Shown one piece after another: positions 30,190-38,949 of a stretch of DNA of 64,000 bases; within the stretch, counting starts at the first letter, position 1; each line of letters opens with the position of its first letter. This DNA is from a virus. Below the pieces are notes generated by a model, which ran no database searches, was not told the origin of the DNA, and saw only the letters and a program-made list of their open reading frames with translations. The position numbers were made by a program, and so were the translations under genes. Location: the IMG/VR virus record IMGVR_UViG_3300009103_000007, positions 1 through 64,000 of that record; one strand, written 5' to 3'.

Positions 30190-31160
30190 GGTACATGATT
30201 ACGGGCGGCACAGGCTCACTTGGGCGCGCCCTTGTTAGAAAAATCCTTTCCGGAAAGAAAAACGAAGTGGTTGTCTATTCTAGAGATGAAGGGAAGCATG
30301 CATTGTATTTCTCAAAAAATCCTCGCGTAAAGACGGTAATTGGTGATATTAGAGATTTTGATCATTTAAATCTTGCAGTTAAAAGGTATGGTCCTGACTT
30401 TATTATACATGCCGCGGCCCTGAAGAGAATAGAGAATATGGAACTCCAACCAGAAGAGTCTATCAAGACAAACGTTATTGGGTCTGAAAACGTTGCGCGC
30501 GCCGCACTTTTCAATGATGTAAAAAAATGTATTTTCATATCGACAGACAAAGCATGCCACCCAGTCAATGTATATGGTTCCTCTAAGTTTATTGCGGAGA
30601 GAATTTTTACAAATTATGACTTTCACTCTAGAGAGACAATCTTCTCTTCTGTTCGTTATGGTAACGTGATCGCAAGTAGGGGCTCCTTTATACCGCTTTG
30701 GACAGAGTTATTATCGAAAGGGGAAAGCATACAGGTGACCTCCTTGGAGATGACTAGGTTTATGTTCACGTTGGGCGAGGCAGTAAATACAGTCCTCGCA
30801 GCTCTGGATAATAGCGAAGGAGGAGAAGTGTTTGTACCTCAAATAAAGTCTTACGGAATGAGGAACATTTTGAAAGCTATAGAGATATTGCAAGAAAGAG
30901 AGATTAGTTATGACATCATCGGGCTCCGGCCCGGCGAAAAATTACATGAAGATATGCTTGCCCCAACAGAGCTGCCATATACATATGTGGTACCGAATTC
31001 CGAATTGCTCGCTGTAAGACCACAATACACAAAAAGGATTCACAATGCGTCGTGGGGCAAGTATAACAGGGGAAGCTTCAACTCCCTGTTATGTGAGGAC
31101 GATGACGTATACGGGTTGGTCAATTTGATTAGACGAGGGACAAAGGAAGCAAATGAATAA
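30186..31160 (+). CDS. PseB/CapD-like UDP-sugar 4,6-dehydratase
   Basis: A 324-residue extended SDR: ITGGTGSLGRALV (NAD-binding TGxxGxxG), IIHAAALKRI, a STDKACHPVNVYGSSK segment in which the family's Tyr/Lys pair (Y-x3-K) lies after the TDKA motif, and GLRPGEKLHEDM. TDKA and RPGEKLHE are hallmarks of the PseB/FlaA1/CapD group that makes UDP-4-keto sugars from UDP-GlcNAc, the first step of pseudaminic- or legionaminic-type pathways. It is slightly shorter than PseB. It overlaps genes on both sides, so it is part of one operon. Confidence 0.85.
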   Translation: MRYMITGGTGSLGRALVRKILSGKKNEVVVYSRDEGKHALYFSKNPRVKTVIGDIRDFDHLNLAVKRYGPDFIIHAAALKRIENMELQPEESIKTNVIGSENVARAALFNDVKKCIFISTDKACHPVNVYGSSKFIAERIFTNYDFHSRETIFSSVRYGNVIASRGSFIPLWTELLSKGESIQVTSLEMTRFMFTLGEAVNTVLAALDNSEGGEVFVPQIKSYGMRNILKAIEILQEREISYDIIGLRPGEKLHEDMLAPTELPYTYVVPNSELLAVRPQYTKRIHNASWGKYNRGSFNSLLCEDDDVYGLVNLIRRGTKEANE

Positions 31161-31911
31161 AGACACATTAATTACTGGTGGTTCTGGAATGTTGGGTGGC
31201 AGCCTCTCCCTTCTCTTTCCTGAGGCGGAAATCCTCCACGGAAAACGAGAAAGAGACTTATCATCCCTAGAAGACGCTGAAAATTGGATTAGTACTAGAA
31301 AATACAAAACAATAATTCATGCCGCGGCCCTCACCGATCTGAACACACGCCCGGAAAAGTTTGAAGAAATAATGAATCTACACAGCAATATTGTGCCGAT
31401 TTTGTCTAAAAAGTGTGAGCACTTCATTTATATATCGACAGTTCCGGTCTGGCAAAAAGGCTCCACAACTTTAAAAGATTATTATGTATCCAAGCGTTTC
31501 GGCGAAGAAGAGACATTGAGGGCCCCAAACGGAACTGTATTAAGGACTAATATATTTGGGAATTCTAATTTAATTGACTGGGCCCACCGCTCTCTTATTT
31601 GTGGGGAAAGAATAAACGGATTTACAAACAGTTACTTTAATCCGGTTCACACATTGCAATTATCTGAAATTATAAAAGAACTTTCTGATATTGGCACCTC
31701 TTCAAAGCGCATTTTAACAATTGGTGGAGATGCGATACTTAGTAAATACGATTTTTTGATTAAGGTGGCAAATAGATTATCTTTGGACACCAACCTAATC
31801 ACACCACACGAAAGAGAGGAAAGTGAAGATTTGACATTGACGAATCCAGATATAATATTCCCACTCGACCGAGGCTTGGAGATATTAAGTGAACAATATA
31901 ATAATAAATAA
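31153..31911 (+). CDS. RmlD-like NAD(P)-dependent sugar reductase/epimerase
   Basis: A 252-residue SDR: ITGGSGMLGGSL nucleotide loop, IIHAAALTDLN, and YYVSKRFGEEE holding the Y-x3-K catalytic pair. The C-terminal region (SKRILTIGGDAILSKYDFLIKVA) follows RmlD-type dTDP-4-keto sugar reductases. It would reduce or epimerise a keto sugar made upstream, but substrate and cofactor are not determined. It overlaps the PseB-like gene by 8 bases and the NeuB-like gene by 23. Confidence 0.75.
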   Translation: MNKDTLITGGSGMLGGSLSLLFPEAEILHGKRERDLSSLEDAENWISTRKYKTIIHAAALTDLNTRPEKFEEIMNLHSNIVPILSKKCEHFIYISTVPVWQKGSTTLKDYYVSKRFGEEETLRAPNGTVLRTNIFGNSNLIDWAHRSLICGERINGFTNSYFNPVHTLQLSEIIKELSDIGTSSKRILTIGGDAILSKYDFLIKVANRLSLDTNLITPHEREESEDLTLTNPDIIFPLDRGLEILSEQYNNK

Positions 31912-32950
31912 TGCGTCTATTGGTCAAGGTTGTGCGACATATTTCATAGCAGATTTGGCAGCGAATCATGACGGAGATATAGATAGAGCTAAGAAATTGA
32001 TAAGTTTAGCTAAGGCCTCAGGAGCAGACGCCGTAAAATTTCAACATTTTCAGGCAAATTCTTTCATAAGTGCTGCAGGGTTTGATTCCCTCGACGGCCG
32101 TAAATCTCATCAAGACACATGGAAAAAGAGTGTATACAAGGTGTACGAGGACGCCTCAATACCCCTTACGTGGACTGAGGAGTTGATAACTTACTGCAGT
32201 GAAATTGATATTACATTTTTTTCTTCTCCATACGGCTTGGACATGGTGAAACACTTGAGCCAGCATGTGCCCGCTTGGAAAATTGGCAGTGGAGATATAA
32301 ACTTCCATGCCCAACTAGAAAAGGTTGCGCGCACACAAAAGCCAGTCATGCTTGCCACTGGCGCCTCAACCTTAGAGGAGGTTATTGAATCTGTAGAGTT
32401 ACTGAAGAAACACACAGATAAGATAGTGCTTATGCAATGTAATACAAATTATACTGCTGGCGAAGAAAATTTTGATCACATAAACCTAAACGTTCTTAAC
32501 ACTTATGGCACCTTATTCCCTGATGTTATATTGGGGCTGAGTGACCATACGCTTGGTCACGAAACAGTCCTTGGCTCCATCGCTCTTGGAGCTCGGGTGA
32601 TAGAAAAACACTTTACAGATGATAATACTCGCATCGGCCCCGACCATGCATTCAGCATGAACCCGGACACTTGGTCTCAGATGGTCAGAAGTAGTCGTAT
32701 CTTGGAGCGCTCTCTTGGATCCCCAATTAAGAAAGTGTGCGAAAATGAAAAAGAAACTGTCATACTACAAAGAAGGGCCCTTTATGCGACAGAAGATATT
32801 CCCGCTGGCACTTATTTAAAAAACAGCATGTTTGAACCAAAGCGCCCATCTCTAGGGGGGTGCGTGAACATTAATTCTTTTTTAGGCGAGAGGAAAACAA
32901 GAAAGCCGATTAAGAGTGGGAGTTGTTTAAGGGAAGACCACTTGGAATGA
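31889..32950 (+). CDS. NeuB/PseI-like nonulosonic acid synthase with SAF domain
   Basis: 353 residues. The TIM-barrel part has FIADLAANHDGDIDRAKKLI, AVKFQHF, WKIGSGDINFHA, LATGAS, QCNTNYTAG, LGLSDHTLGHETVLGSIALGARVIEKHFT, all standard for enzymes that condense phosphoenolpyruvate with ManNAc-type sugars. Residues about 290-350 form the C-terminal antifreeze/SAF-type domain (RRALYATEDIPAGTYL). The start is GTG 31889 with GGAG 8 bases upstream. A second, shorter synthase lies at 34313. Product identity (Neu5Ac, Pse or Leg) cannot be read from sequence. Confidence 0.88.
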   Translation: MNNIIINNASIGQGCATYFIADLAANHDGDIDRAKKLISLAKASGADAVKFQHFQANSFISAAGFDSLDGRKSHQDTWKKSVYKVYEDASIPLTWTEELITYCSEIDITFFSSPYGLDMVKHLSQHVPAWKIGSGDINFHAQLEKVARTQKPVMLATGASTLEEVIESVELLKKHTDKIVLMQCNTNYTAGEENFDHINLNVLNTYGTLFPDVILGLSDHTLGHETVLGSIALGARVIEKHFTDDNTRIGPDHAFSMNPDTWSQMVRSSRILERSLGSPIKKVCENEKETVILQRRALYATEDIPAGTYLKNSMFEPKRPSLGGCVNINSFLGERKTRKPIKSGSCLREDHLE

Positions 32951-33468
32951 CATCGCTGACACTCAGTCCCATCGAGCGCTCCGATTTAGCCTTGATTCAA
33001 AGTTGGAGAAACTCCAAAAAAGTGTTACCTTATGTGAGAGAATATCGCCTCTTATCTTTAGAGCATGTGGAAAAGTGGTTCGAGGACATGATATTGGATG
33101 ATAAATTCCAGATGTTTATGATGCACCACCAGTCAATTCCGATTGGAATTTGTGGCCTGACATACATAAATTGGCAAAACCGGCATGCCGATCTACACTT
33201 TGCAATCTACAAAGATGACAAGTGGATAGATGACAGATACGCTCCAGAGTTTTATAAAATAATTGCTGATTATGCATTTGGGGACCTTAATTTGAATAAA
33301 ATGTATGTTGAGGTCTATGAAAATGATCACAAAAAAATATCCTTTTTCGAAAGTCAACATTTTAAACTAGATGGCAGAAATAGACAGCATTATTATCACA
33401 AAGGCGAATATTTGGATTCACTCATTTACAGCATTCTGAAGGTCGAATATTTAGGAGAGAATTTATGA
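32947..33468 (+). CDS. GNAT acetyltransferase, PseH-like
   Basis: The start is ATG 32947, overlapping the stop of the synthase gene (ATGA), preferred over TTG 32923. The 173-residue product has the RimJ/PseH-type GNAT pattern: LSPIERSDLALIQSWRNSKKV at the N-terminus, IGICGLTYINWQNRHADLHFAIYKD central strands, and DLNLNKMYVEVYENDHKKISFFESQHF. In pseudaminic pathways PseH acetylates the 4-amino sugar. The operon context makes that the best guess. Confidence 0.75.
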   Translation: MTSLTLSPIERSDLALIQSWRNSKKVLPYVREYRLLSLEHVEKWFEDMILDDKFQMFMMHHQSIPIGICGLTYINWQNRHADLHFAIYKDDKWIDDRYAPEFYKIIADYAFGDLNLNKMYVEVYENDHKKISFFESQHFKLDGRNRQHYYHKGEYLDSLIYSILKVEYLGENL

Positions 33469-34340
33469 AACTATTCATCCTTGGTCCTGGTTCGTCACTA
33501 AATCACCATATAGAGGAAATAAAAAAAGCATCAATTACTGAAAAGTTACTGGCCTTTCAAAATGTTTTTCCAAATTGCGTAGATCATTTTGATGTGGTGC
33601 CAGATTACTGGGTTTCAGGGGATCCGAACGCCTATATGCAGGGGTTTAGATATTTGATGAACACCACGGACAAGAGGTTTCTGAAGATGCAAATATTGAT
33701 ACCCGACATCTTTACTAAAGGAATTATTGAATATAGAAGGTACTGTGGGACGACTCCGCTTATAAGAGCTGCTGGTGCATGGCAAGAGTTTGAATACCTG
33801 TTGAAAGAAGTGAGAAAGAGATATAATACAAGGGTGGTGAAATGCACAACAACTAAATTTATTAAAGATCCCTCGCATCAATCGGCAGCTTTAAAAGAAA
33901 ATGATATTTTTGGTGAAAATGCTTTTTATCGATTTATGCATCATGTGCCAATTTTTGGCACTGTTGAGTTTGACAGTGAATCTGTCATAGGGGACAGATA
34001 TAAGTGGGGGCTGGAAAACAAGCTAAGTAGTATAGTTTTTCCAATAGCATATTATTTAAGAGCAAAGCAGGTATATATAGCCGGCTTCGACTTTCAAGGT
34101 CCAAGATTCTATAGCGACGACGAAAGGCATCCGTGGTCTGATGAGTCTCAAGCCAATTCTGTGGTAGAATTTCCTTTAAGAATTATCAAAAAATGGTTAC
34201 AATGGAGTAGATTCCATGGAATGGAACTATTCAGTATAGTTGATGAAAAGTGGTCACTGTTGAACAAGGTGATACCACATAAAAAAATTACAGACGTTTA
34301 TAAGGAGAAACAATGTTTAACCCATACAAAGACACGCTAA
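33465..34340 (+). CDS. DUF115/sialyltransferase-like protein
   Basis: A 291-residue protein starting MKLFILGPGSSLNHH, a GxGxS nucleotide-sugar-type loop, with a later SIVFPIAYYLRAKQVYIAGFDFQG segment. This architecture is shared by DUF115/Maf proteins and by GT42-type sialyltransferases. It could transfer a CMP-nonulosonic acid to an acceptor. It overlaps the GNAT gene by 4 bases and the next synthase by 28. Family assignment is by motif only. Confidence 0.6.
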   Translation: MKLFILGPGSSLNHHIEEIKKASITEKLLAFQNVFPNCVDHFDVVPDYWVSGDPNAYMQGFRYLMNTTDKRFLKMQILIPDIFTKGIIEYRRYCGTTPLIRAAGAWQEFEYLLKEVRKRYNTRVVKCTTTKFIKDPSHQSAALKENDIFGENAFYRFMHHVPIFGTVEFDSESVIGDRYKWGLENKLSSIVFPIAYYLRAKQVYIAGFDFQGPRFYSDDERHPWSDESQANSVVEFPLRIIKKWLQWSRFHGMELFSIVDEKWSLLNKVIPHKKITDVYKEKQCLTHTKTR

Positions 34341-35179
34341 ATTTGCCATTTGTGATTGCTGAAATTGGCATTAATCACAATGGGGACATTGAGCTTGCAA
34401 AGAAATTAATTGATTTAGCGGTTGACTCAGGGTGTCAAGCCGTAAAATTTCAAAAAAGAGATATAGATGTGGTATACACACAAGAATATCTAGATTCAGC
34501 CCGTCAATCACCGTGGGGCACTACCCAAAGAGAACAGAAGCTTGGATTGGAATTTGGCAAGAAAGAGTATGATATTATAGATGATTATTGCAAACAGAAG
34601 GGAATTTTATGGTCTGCTTCCGCTTGGGACCTAGAGAGTCAAATCTTTTTGAGACAATATGATCTCCCTTTCAACAAGGTGGCTTCTGCTATGTTGACTC
34701 ACAAAGAGCTTCTTAAAGAAATTGCAAATGAGGGCCGCCACACTTTTATTTCTACTGGTATGAGCACCTTTGGAGACATTGACGATGCAATAGGAATTTT
34801 TGAAGCAGCAGGTTGTCCAATTACGTTATTTCATTGTGTGTCCACGTATCCGTGTAAAGACGAGGATTGTAATATAAATCTTATCAAGACATTGAAGGAA
34901 AGATATGGGGTTCCTGTGGGATATAGCGGCCACGAAGAGGGGATCCTTCCTTCAATACTGGCTGTTTCTGTTGGGGCTGTGGCCTTAGAGAGACACATTA
35001 CACTAGATAAGAATATGTATGGTTCTGATCAATCTGCGTCGATTGAGAGGGAGGATTTGGTGAGACTCGTGGAGGAGACTAGAAAGGTGACTAACACGAT
35101 GGGTACTGGTCAGAAATTCTTTCTACAACATGAGCGTCCTGTCGCGACCAAATTACGATATTTTGAAGTTGTGGGGTAG
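34313..35179 (+). CDS. Second NeuB-like synthase, without SAF domain
   Basis: 288 residues with FVIAEIGINHNGDIELAKKLIDLA, AVKFQKRDID, KVASAMLTH, FISTGMSTFGDID, HCVSTYPCKDEDCNINLI and GYSGHEEGILPSILAVSVGAVALERHITLD. This is the NeuB core, but the C-terminal SAF domain of the copy at 31889 is missing. The two copies are clearly different in sequence, so they may make different keto-sugar acids or one may be regulatory. AAGGAG precedes the ATG. Confidence 0.85.
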   Translation: MFNPYKDTLNLPFVIAEIGINHNGDIELAKKLIDLAVDSGCQAVKFQKRDIDVVYTQEYLDSARQSPWGTTQREQKLGLEFGKKEYDIIDDYCKQKGILWSASAWDLESQIFLRQYDLPFNKVASAMLTHKELLKEIANEGRHTFISTGMSTFGDIDDAIGIFEAAGCPITLFHCVSTYPCKDEDCNINLIKTLKERYGVPVGYSGHEEGILPSILAVSVGAVALERHITLDKNMYGSDQSASIEREDLVRLVEETRKVTNTMGTGQKFFLQHERPVATKLRYFEVVG

Positions 35180-35192
35180 CGTGGCCGGTAAT

Positions 35193-35534
35193 ATGAAATT
35201 TGTTCCCAAGGGATGGGGATTTGAGAAGTGGATAGTGAACAAAGAGCAATATTGTGGCAAGTTGTTGTATTTTGTGAAAGACAAGAGGTGCTCGTGGCAT
35301 TATCATAAGATTAAAGATGAAGTGTTTTATATACAATCTGGCAAAATACTCGTTAAATATTCTGATCAAGATGATATAACCCTTGCTGAGGAAAAGATCT
35401 TAACAAAAGGTGATAATTTTCACGTATATGTTGGCTTGAGACATCAGATGGTAGCTTTAGAAGATACAGAATTATTCGAATTCTCGACTCAGCACTTTGA
35501 TGAAGACAGTTATAGGATTGTGAAAGGTGATTAA
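35193..35534 (+). CDS. Cupin-fold protein
   Basis: The start at ATG 35193 is preferred because the product then begins MKFVPKGWGFEKWIVN as cupins of this type do; ATG 35130 in frame would lie inside the synthase gene. The 113-residue single cupin has SWHYHKIKDEVFYIQSGKILV (H-x-H...E metal site) and a later NFHVYVGLRHQM strand with another His. It could be a sugar isomerase or epimerase, or a sugar-binding protein, of the nonulosonic pathway. Ribosome site weak. Confidence 0.7.
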   Translation: MKFVPKGWGFEKWIVNKEQYCGKLLYFVKDKRCSWHYHKIKDEVFYIQSGKILVKYSDQDDITLAEEKILTKGDNFHVYVGLRHQMVALEDTELFEFSTQHFDEDSYRIVKGD

Positions 35535-36231
35535 GAATATTGACGAAATAGCTGTACTTGTCCAGGCAAGAATGTCGTCAGAAAGGTGTCCTGGTAAAAT
35601 GTTGAGACCCTTTGCTGAATCCAACCTTGTTGATATAACACTAAAAAAACTCAAAACTTCAAAAGTTTTCCCCAAAGAGAATATAGTGTTTGCAGCTGCA
35701 GAGCAAGAGTTATTGTCTGTTGCGATAGAAAATGGCGTGAATTGCTTTGTTAGGTCACACGAATCTTCGATGTGGGATGGCGGCCCCAATGCACATTTGA
35801 CTGGAATGTACGAGTGGTGGGATAAAATACCATTCAAATATGTAGTTCTTGTCAATGCTTGTACTCCGCTTTTGGCAATAGAGACTATAGACAATTTTGT
35901 AGAAGAGTATGTTAAATGTGAATCTAATGGCGCTTTTGGCGTGATAGATAAAATGAATTATTTTTGGGATGAAAATTTTAATCTACTAACCCCATTAAGA
36001 GATGCTGCCATGAATACAAAAAATGTTCAAAAAACCTACGAAGCAGCCCATTGCCTATATGCTAGTGCACTGGGGAGCATCGGGGAGAACATATGGATGG
36101 GCGACTTTAATGTTCCGGGAGAAATCGAACTTATTCCGATTAATGAAGAGGAATGTTACGACATAGATTATGAGTGGCAGTTTCCCATTGTGGAAGCAAT
36201 TTATAAATTAGAGTTTGATAATGATCGTTAA
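35527..36231 (+). CDS. CMP-nonulosonate cytidylyltransferase-like (NeuA/SpsF)
   Basis: 234 residues starting with GTG 35527. AVLVQARMSSERCPGKMLRPF is the pyrophosphorylase-type loop (xAR-x2-S-x-R-x-PGK) of NeuA/SpsF nucleotidyltransferases. VVLVNACTPLLAIETIDNFV contains the NACTP acceptor-side motif. It would activate the nonulosonic acid with CTP for transfer. It sits between the cupin and a DUF115-like gene with small overlaps on each side. Confidence 0.8.
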   Translation: MIKNIDEIAVLVQARMSSERCPGKMLRPFAESNLVDITLKKLKTSKVFPKENIVFAAAEQELLSVAIENGVNCFVRSHESSMWDGGPNAHLTGMYEWWDKIPFKYVVLVNACTPLLAIETIDNFVEEYVKCESNGAFGVIDKMNYFWDENFNLLTPLRDAAMNTKNVQKTYEAAHCLYASALGSIGENIWMGDFNVPGEIELIPINEEECYDIDYEWQFPIVEAIYKLEFDNDR

Positions 36232-37162
36232 TGGGTGTAAATTGGTTGCGGTTTCTGGAGAAATTATAGACAGCGACCCTTCTATTCAGCGCGCTTTCGA
36301 TGAATATGTTAGTGCGATCGGACACACCCCAAGGGACACTGTTTGGTATGATATCGAAGATTCTGTTTGTTTTGGATCTGATATGAATTATCTGAACTCC
36401 CCTAGACACGAAACGTGCTACCTAACAGATAGGGAATTTTTCATCAAAGATCCTCGCTATGGGTTGCCTTACTTTGATATTTATCGTGGCAGCGGTTATA
36501 AACTAAACGAACTGTATGTTGATAACGATATAATAGTCGAAAAGAATGTAAAAACTGAAAGGTACAGGGATTCGACAGTTTTAATCGTCGGCGCAGGCCC
36601 ATCTTTTAAAATGGCAAACATTCAGGAGGAGGAGTATGATCACCTCTGGATATGTAATGACGGGCACTCAACTAAGATGCCAGCTTCTTTATTTTATATG
36701 TCTAATACTTCTCAGACCCTTGGCACATCAAAAGAATATATGGAACTCAATAGAAATACCATAGGGTGTTTTGATATTAATGTGGTGAGAGATATAGGTT
36801 TAATGAAAGAATATCAGTCGAAGTTTGGCGAGAGAATGTTTTTGTTTAGCACTAGAGTTTTCACATCAATTGGTACGGTTCCTCGTTTAATAAATCTTGC
36901 TTCTCATCTGGGTGCCTCTAAGGTTAAATTTGTGGGCATGGATGGGCACTCTAAGGAGCATTTCAGTTCTGGGAAATCTTTCTCTTCATTCGAATTAACA
37001 TTAAAGGATATACCAAAGGGTCAAAACTACAGTAACCAGAGACGAGAATATTTATTATTCTGGGAATATATGAAAAAGAAATACCCTTCGGTTGAATTTG
37101 ATAATCTTGGAAAAGTGTACGAACATAATGTAACATCTAGGATCTTGGGATTTTTACCATGA
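36221..37162 (+). CDS. DUF115/Maf-like putative glycosyltransferase
   Basis: The start is ATG 36221, overlapping the cytidylyltransferase gene; TTG 36215 is a less likely alternative. The product has 313 residues with TVLIVGAGPSFKMANI (the GxGPS motif of DUF115) near residue 118 and HLGASKVKFVGMDGH, typical of the same fold. It is the third DUF115-like domain in the cluster, after those at 28162 and 33465. Likely a transferase acting on the CMP-sugar product; acceptor unknown. Confidence 0.65.
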   Translation: MIVNGCKLVAVSGEIIDSDPSIQRAFDEYVSAIGHTPRDTVWYDIEDSVCFGSDMNYLNSPRHETCYLTDREFFIKDPRYGLPYFDIYRGSGYKLNELYVDNDIIVEKNVKTERYRDSTVLIVGAGPSFKMANIQEEEYDHLWICNDGHSTKMPASLFYMSNTSQTLGTSKEYMELNRNTIGCFDINVVRDIGLMKEYQSKFGERMFLFSTRVFTSIGTVPRLINLASHLGASKVKFVGMDGHSKEHFSSGKSFSSFELTLKDIPKGQNYSNQRREYLLFWEYMKKKYPSVEFDNLGKVYEHNVTSRILGFLP

Positions 37163-37872
37163 AGTGTATTATTTGTTCTTGTGATAGTGATGTCAAAGCA
37201 GAGGATGTTTACCAATGCACATCTTGTGGTCACATATACCGGCACTTTCGAGGTGACTTGGAAGAATTTCATAGAGATAGGTATCGTACAGACCCACAAC
37301 GCCAACATAAACTTAAAGATGCCCCTGTGCGCAGAATGTTTGCTTCCAATATAGTGAGTACCATTAGTGAGCACATACCAAAGTCACCCTCATCAAGGAT
37401 ATTTGAAGTTGGATGTGGGTCAGGGTTTCTTTTAGAACAGATATCAAAAGACACAGAAGCTCAGTTAGTTGGCTGCGAATTAGACGAGGGGGTGTTAAGG
37501 ACAGCGCTAGCTTTGAATCCGGAAACATATATTATCAATGATAATTTCATGAATATAGAAAACATTGATCAAGTTGATCTTATAGTTGCCGTGGATGTTT
37601 TGGAGCATATTTTGCACGTCCGAGAGTTTTTAAGAAAGTGCCACAAGATGTTATCCGAAAAGGCATGTTTGGTTTTGCAAGTTCCAATTGACCGCCCCTC
37701 CATGTTCCGTCCCCCAAATCCTAATTTCGACGGGCATGTTCATTACTTTAATGAAGGGTCTATCAGGAAACTCCTCAGTGAGTTGTTTTTCACGGTGGAA
37801 AAAGTGATAAAGACTCAGAGAGGGCACACAGCACATGGCACAGAAATGATAATAATAGGAAAGAAAAAATGA
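37159..37872 (+). CDS. SAM-dependent methyltransferase with N-terminal zinc ribbon
   Basis: A 237-residue protein. The first 25 residues hold MKCIICSC and YQCTSCGH, a four-Cys zinc ribbon. From about 70 the class I methyltransferase core follows: IFEVGCGSGFLLEQI (SAM loop), GCELDEGVL, VDLIVAVDVLEHI and LVLQVP. Enzymes with this layout methylate sugars in surface-glycan clusters. It overlaps neighbours by 4 bases on both sides. Confidence 0.85.
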   Translation: MKCIICSCDSDVKAEDVYQCTSCGHIYRHFRGDLEEFHRDRYRTDPQRQHKLKDAPVRRMFASNIVSTISEHIPKSPSSRIFEVGCGSGFLLEQISKDTEAQLVGCELDEGVLRTALALNPETYIINDNFMNIENIDQVDLIVAVDVLEHILHVREFLRKCHKMLSEKACLVLQVPIDRPSMFRPPNPNFDGHVHYFNEGSIRKLLSELFFTVEKVIKTQRGHTAHGTEMIIIGKKK

Positions 37873-38180
37873 TCATATATATAGACATTGATGAAACAAT
37901 CTGCGTTACTTCGACAGATAGAAATTATAAAAATTCCAAACCCCTTTATCCTCGCATAAAGGAAATAAATGATTTATACGAACAAGGCAATAAGATAGTT
38001 TACTGGACTGCCCGCGGCAGCACAACCGGTATAGATTGGACCGATTTAACCCGATCTCAACTTGATGAGTGGGGTGCAAAATTTCACGATGTGAAACTCG
38101 GAAAGCCTCATTTTGATTTATATATATGTGATAAATCAATAAATTCAGAAGAATATTTCAACACAAAGGAGAAAAAATGA
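37869..38180 (+). CDS. Small HAD-superfamily phosphatase
   Basis: 103 residues: MIIYIDIDETIC is motif I (D-x-D-x-T), VYWTARGS contains the motif II Ser/Thr, and GKPHFDLYICDKS has the motif III/IV Lys and Asp. It is minimal, without a cap domain, like capsular-polysaccharide HAD phosphatases. It would remove a phosphate from a sugar intermediate, closing the glycan operon. Confidence 0.8.
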   Translation: MIIYIDIDETICVTSTDRNYKNSKPLYPRIKEINDLYEQGNKIVYWTARGSTTGIDWTDLTRSQLDEWGAKFHDVKLGKPHFDLYICDKSINSEEYFNTKEKK

Positions 38181-38389
38181 AATTATCAAACCAAGCATTA
38201 GGCGCCATTATGATGGCACTGCAAAAATCTTTAATGGAGCAGGAGGATATTGTTCCCATGCTAAACGAATTCAATTTTCGAATTGATTCAAATGAGATGT
38301 TGGTGGTAGAAAACCCTCCCTCATTTCAGGTATCTGAGTCGCAATTCAACGCCGATTGCGACACCAAAGCAACTACTGGCAGCGATTAG
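38177..38389 (+). CDS. Small conserved phage protein, 70 aa
   Basis: Begins MKLSNQALGAIMMALQKSLMEQ, a helical N-terminus followed by an acidic tail. I associate this kind of start with small proteins of marine T4-like phages, but no function is known to me. It overlaps the HAD gene by 4 bases, so the glycan operon runs directly into this small-gene block. Confidence 0.65.
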   Translation: MKLSNQALGAIMMALQKSLMEQEDIVPMLNEFNFRIDSNEMLVVENPPSFQVSESQFNADCDTKATTGSD

Positions 38390-38390
38390 G

Positions 38391-38642
38391 ATGCCATTTT
38401 ACATATATCGCTGCGAGGCCTGCAGAGAGGAGTTTGAAATAAGGCATGGTATGTTTTATGTGCAGGAGAAATGCATCAAGTGTAATGGATCCGATTGCCT
38501 GTTTAAAGTGCCTTCTTTTAGTACTTCGAAGAAAGAGGAAGAGCTTGCAAGAAAGCCCGGCGAATTGATTGAGGAATATATGAAAGACGCAAAAGAAGAA
38601 ATAAAGAAAGAAAAAAAGAAATTAAAATCTGAGGAATTTTGA
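38391..38642 (+). CDS. FmdB-like zinc-ribbon protein
   Basis: 83 residues. CEAC at 8-11 and CIKC at about 28-31 form a zinc ribbon as in the FmdB regulatory-protein family (MPxYxYxCxxC start). The second half is a long Lys/Glu-rich helix. It could be a transcription-related or DNA-binding accessory protein; the family's role in phages is not established. Confidence 0.7.
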   Translation: MPFYIYRCEACREEFEIRHGMFYVQEKCIKCNGSDCLFKVPSFSTSKKEEELARKPGELIEEYMKDAKEEIKKEKKKLKSEEF

Positions 38643-38643
38643 G

Positions 38644-38949
38644 ATGTGGTTTACGTTGTTCGTGGTAAGTTTGGTGATTAATGTATTTGGCATCATGTAT
38701 GTGAGGTGGCTCTTGAAAACGCTGTCAAGTATAGGGGAGGACTTAGATGCTTTGAAGATGGCCATGAGTGAATACGTCGGCCATGTCAAATCAGTATATG
38801 AGCTAGAGATGTTCTATGGAGATCAGACGCTGAAATCTTTGATGGACCATGGTCGCGACCTAATTGGCAAGATAGAAGATGTGGATTTTGTTTTAAATTT
38901 AGAGGAGGAAATAGAGGTAGATGGCGAGAAAGAAACGGAAGAAGAATAA
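38644..38949 (+). CDS. Single-span membrane protein, 101 aa
   Basis: The N-terminal membrane span MWFTLFVVSLVINVFGIMYV is followed by a helical cytoplasmic or periplasmic region with heptad character and an acidic end (EEEIEVDGEKETEEE). The layout is like small inner-membrane proteins beside late-gene regulators in marine phages. The acidic end overlaps the start of the sigma-like gene by 29 bases. Confidence 0.65.
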   Translation: MWFTLFVVSLVINVFGIMYVRWLLKTLSSIGEDLDALKMAMSEYVGHVKSVYELEMFYGDQTLKSLMDHGRDLIGKIEDVDFVLNLEEEIEVDGEKETEEE

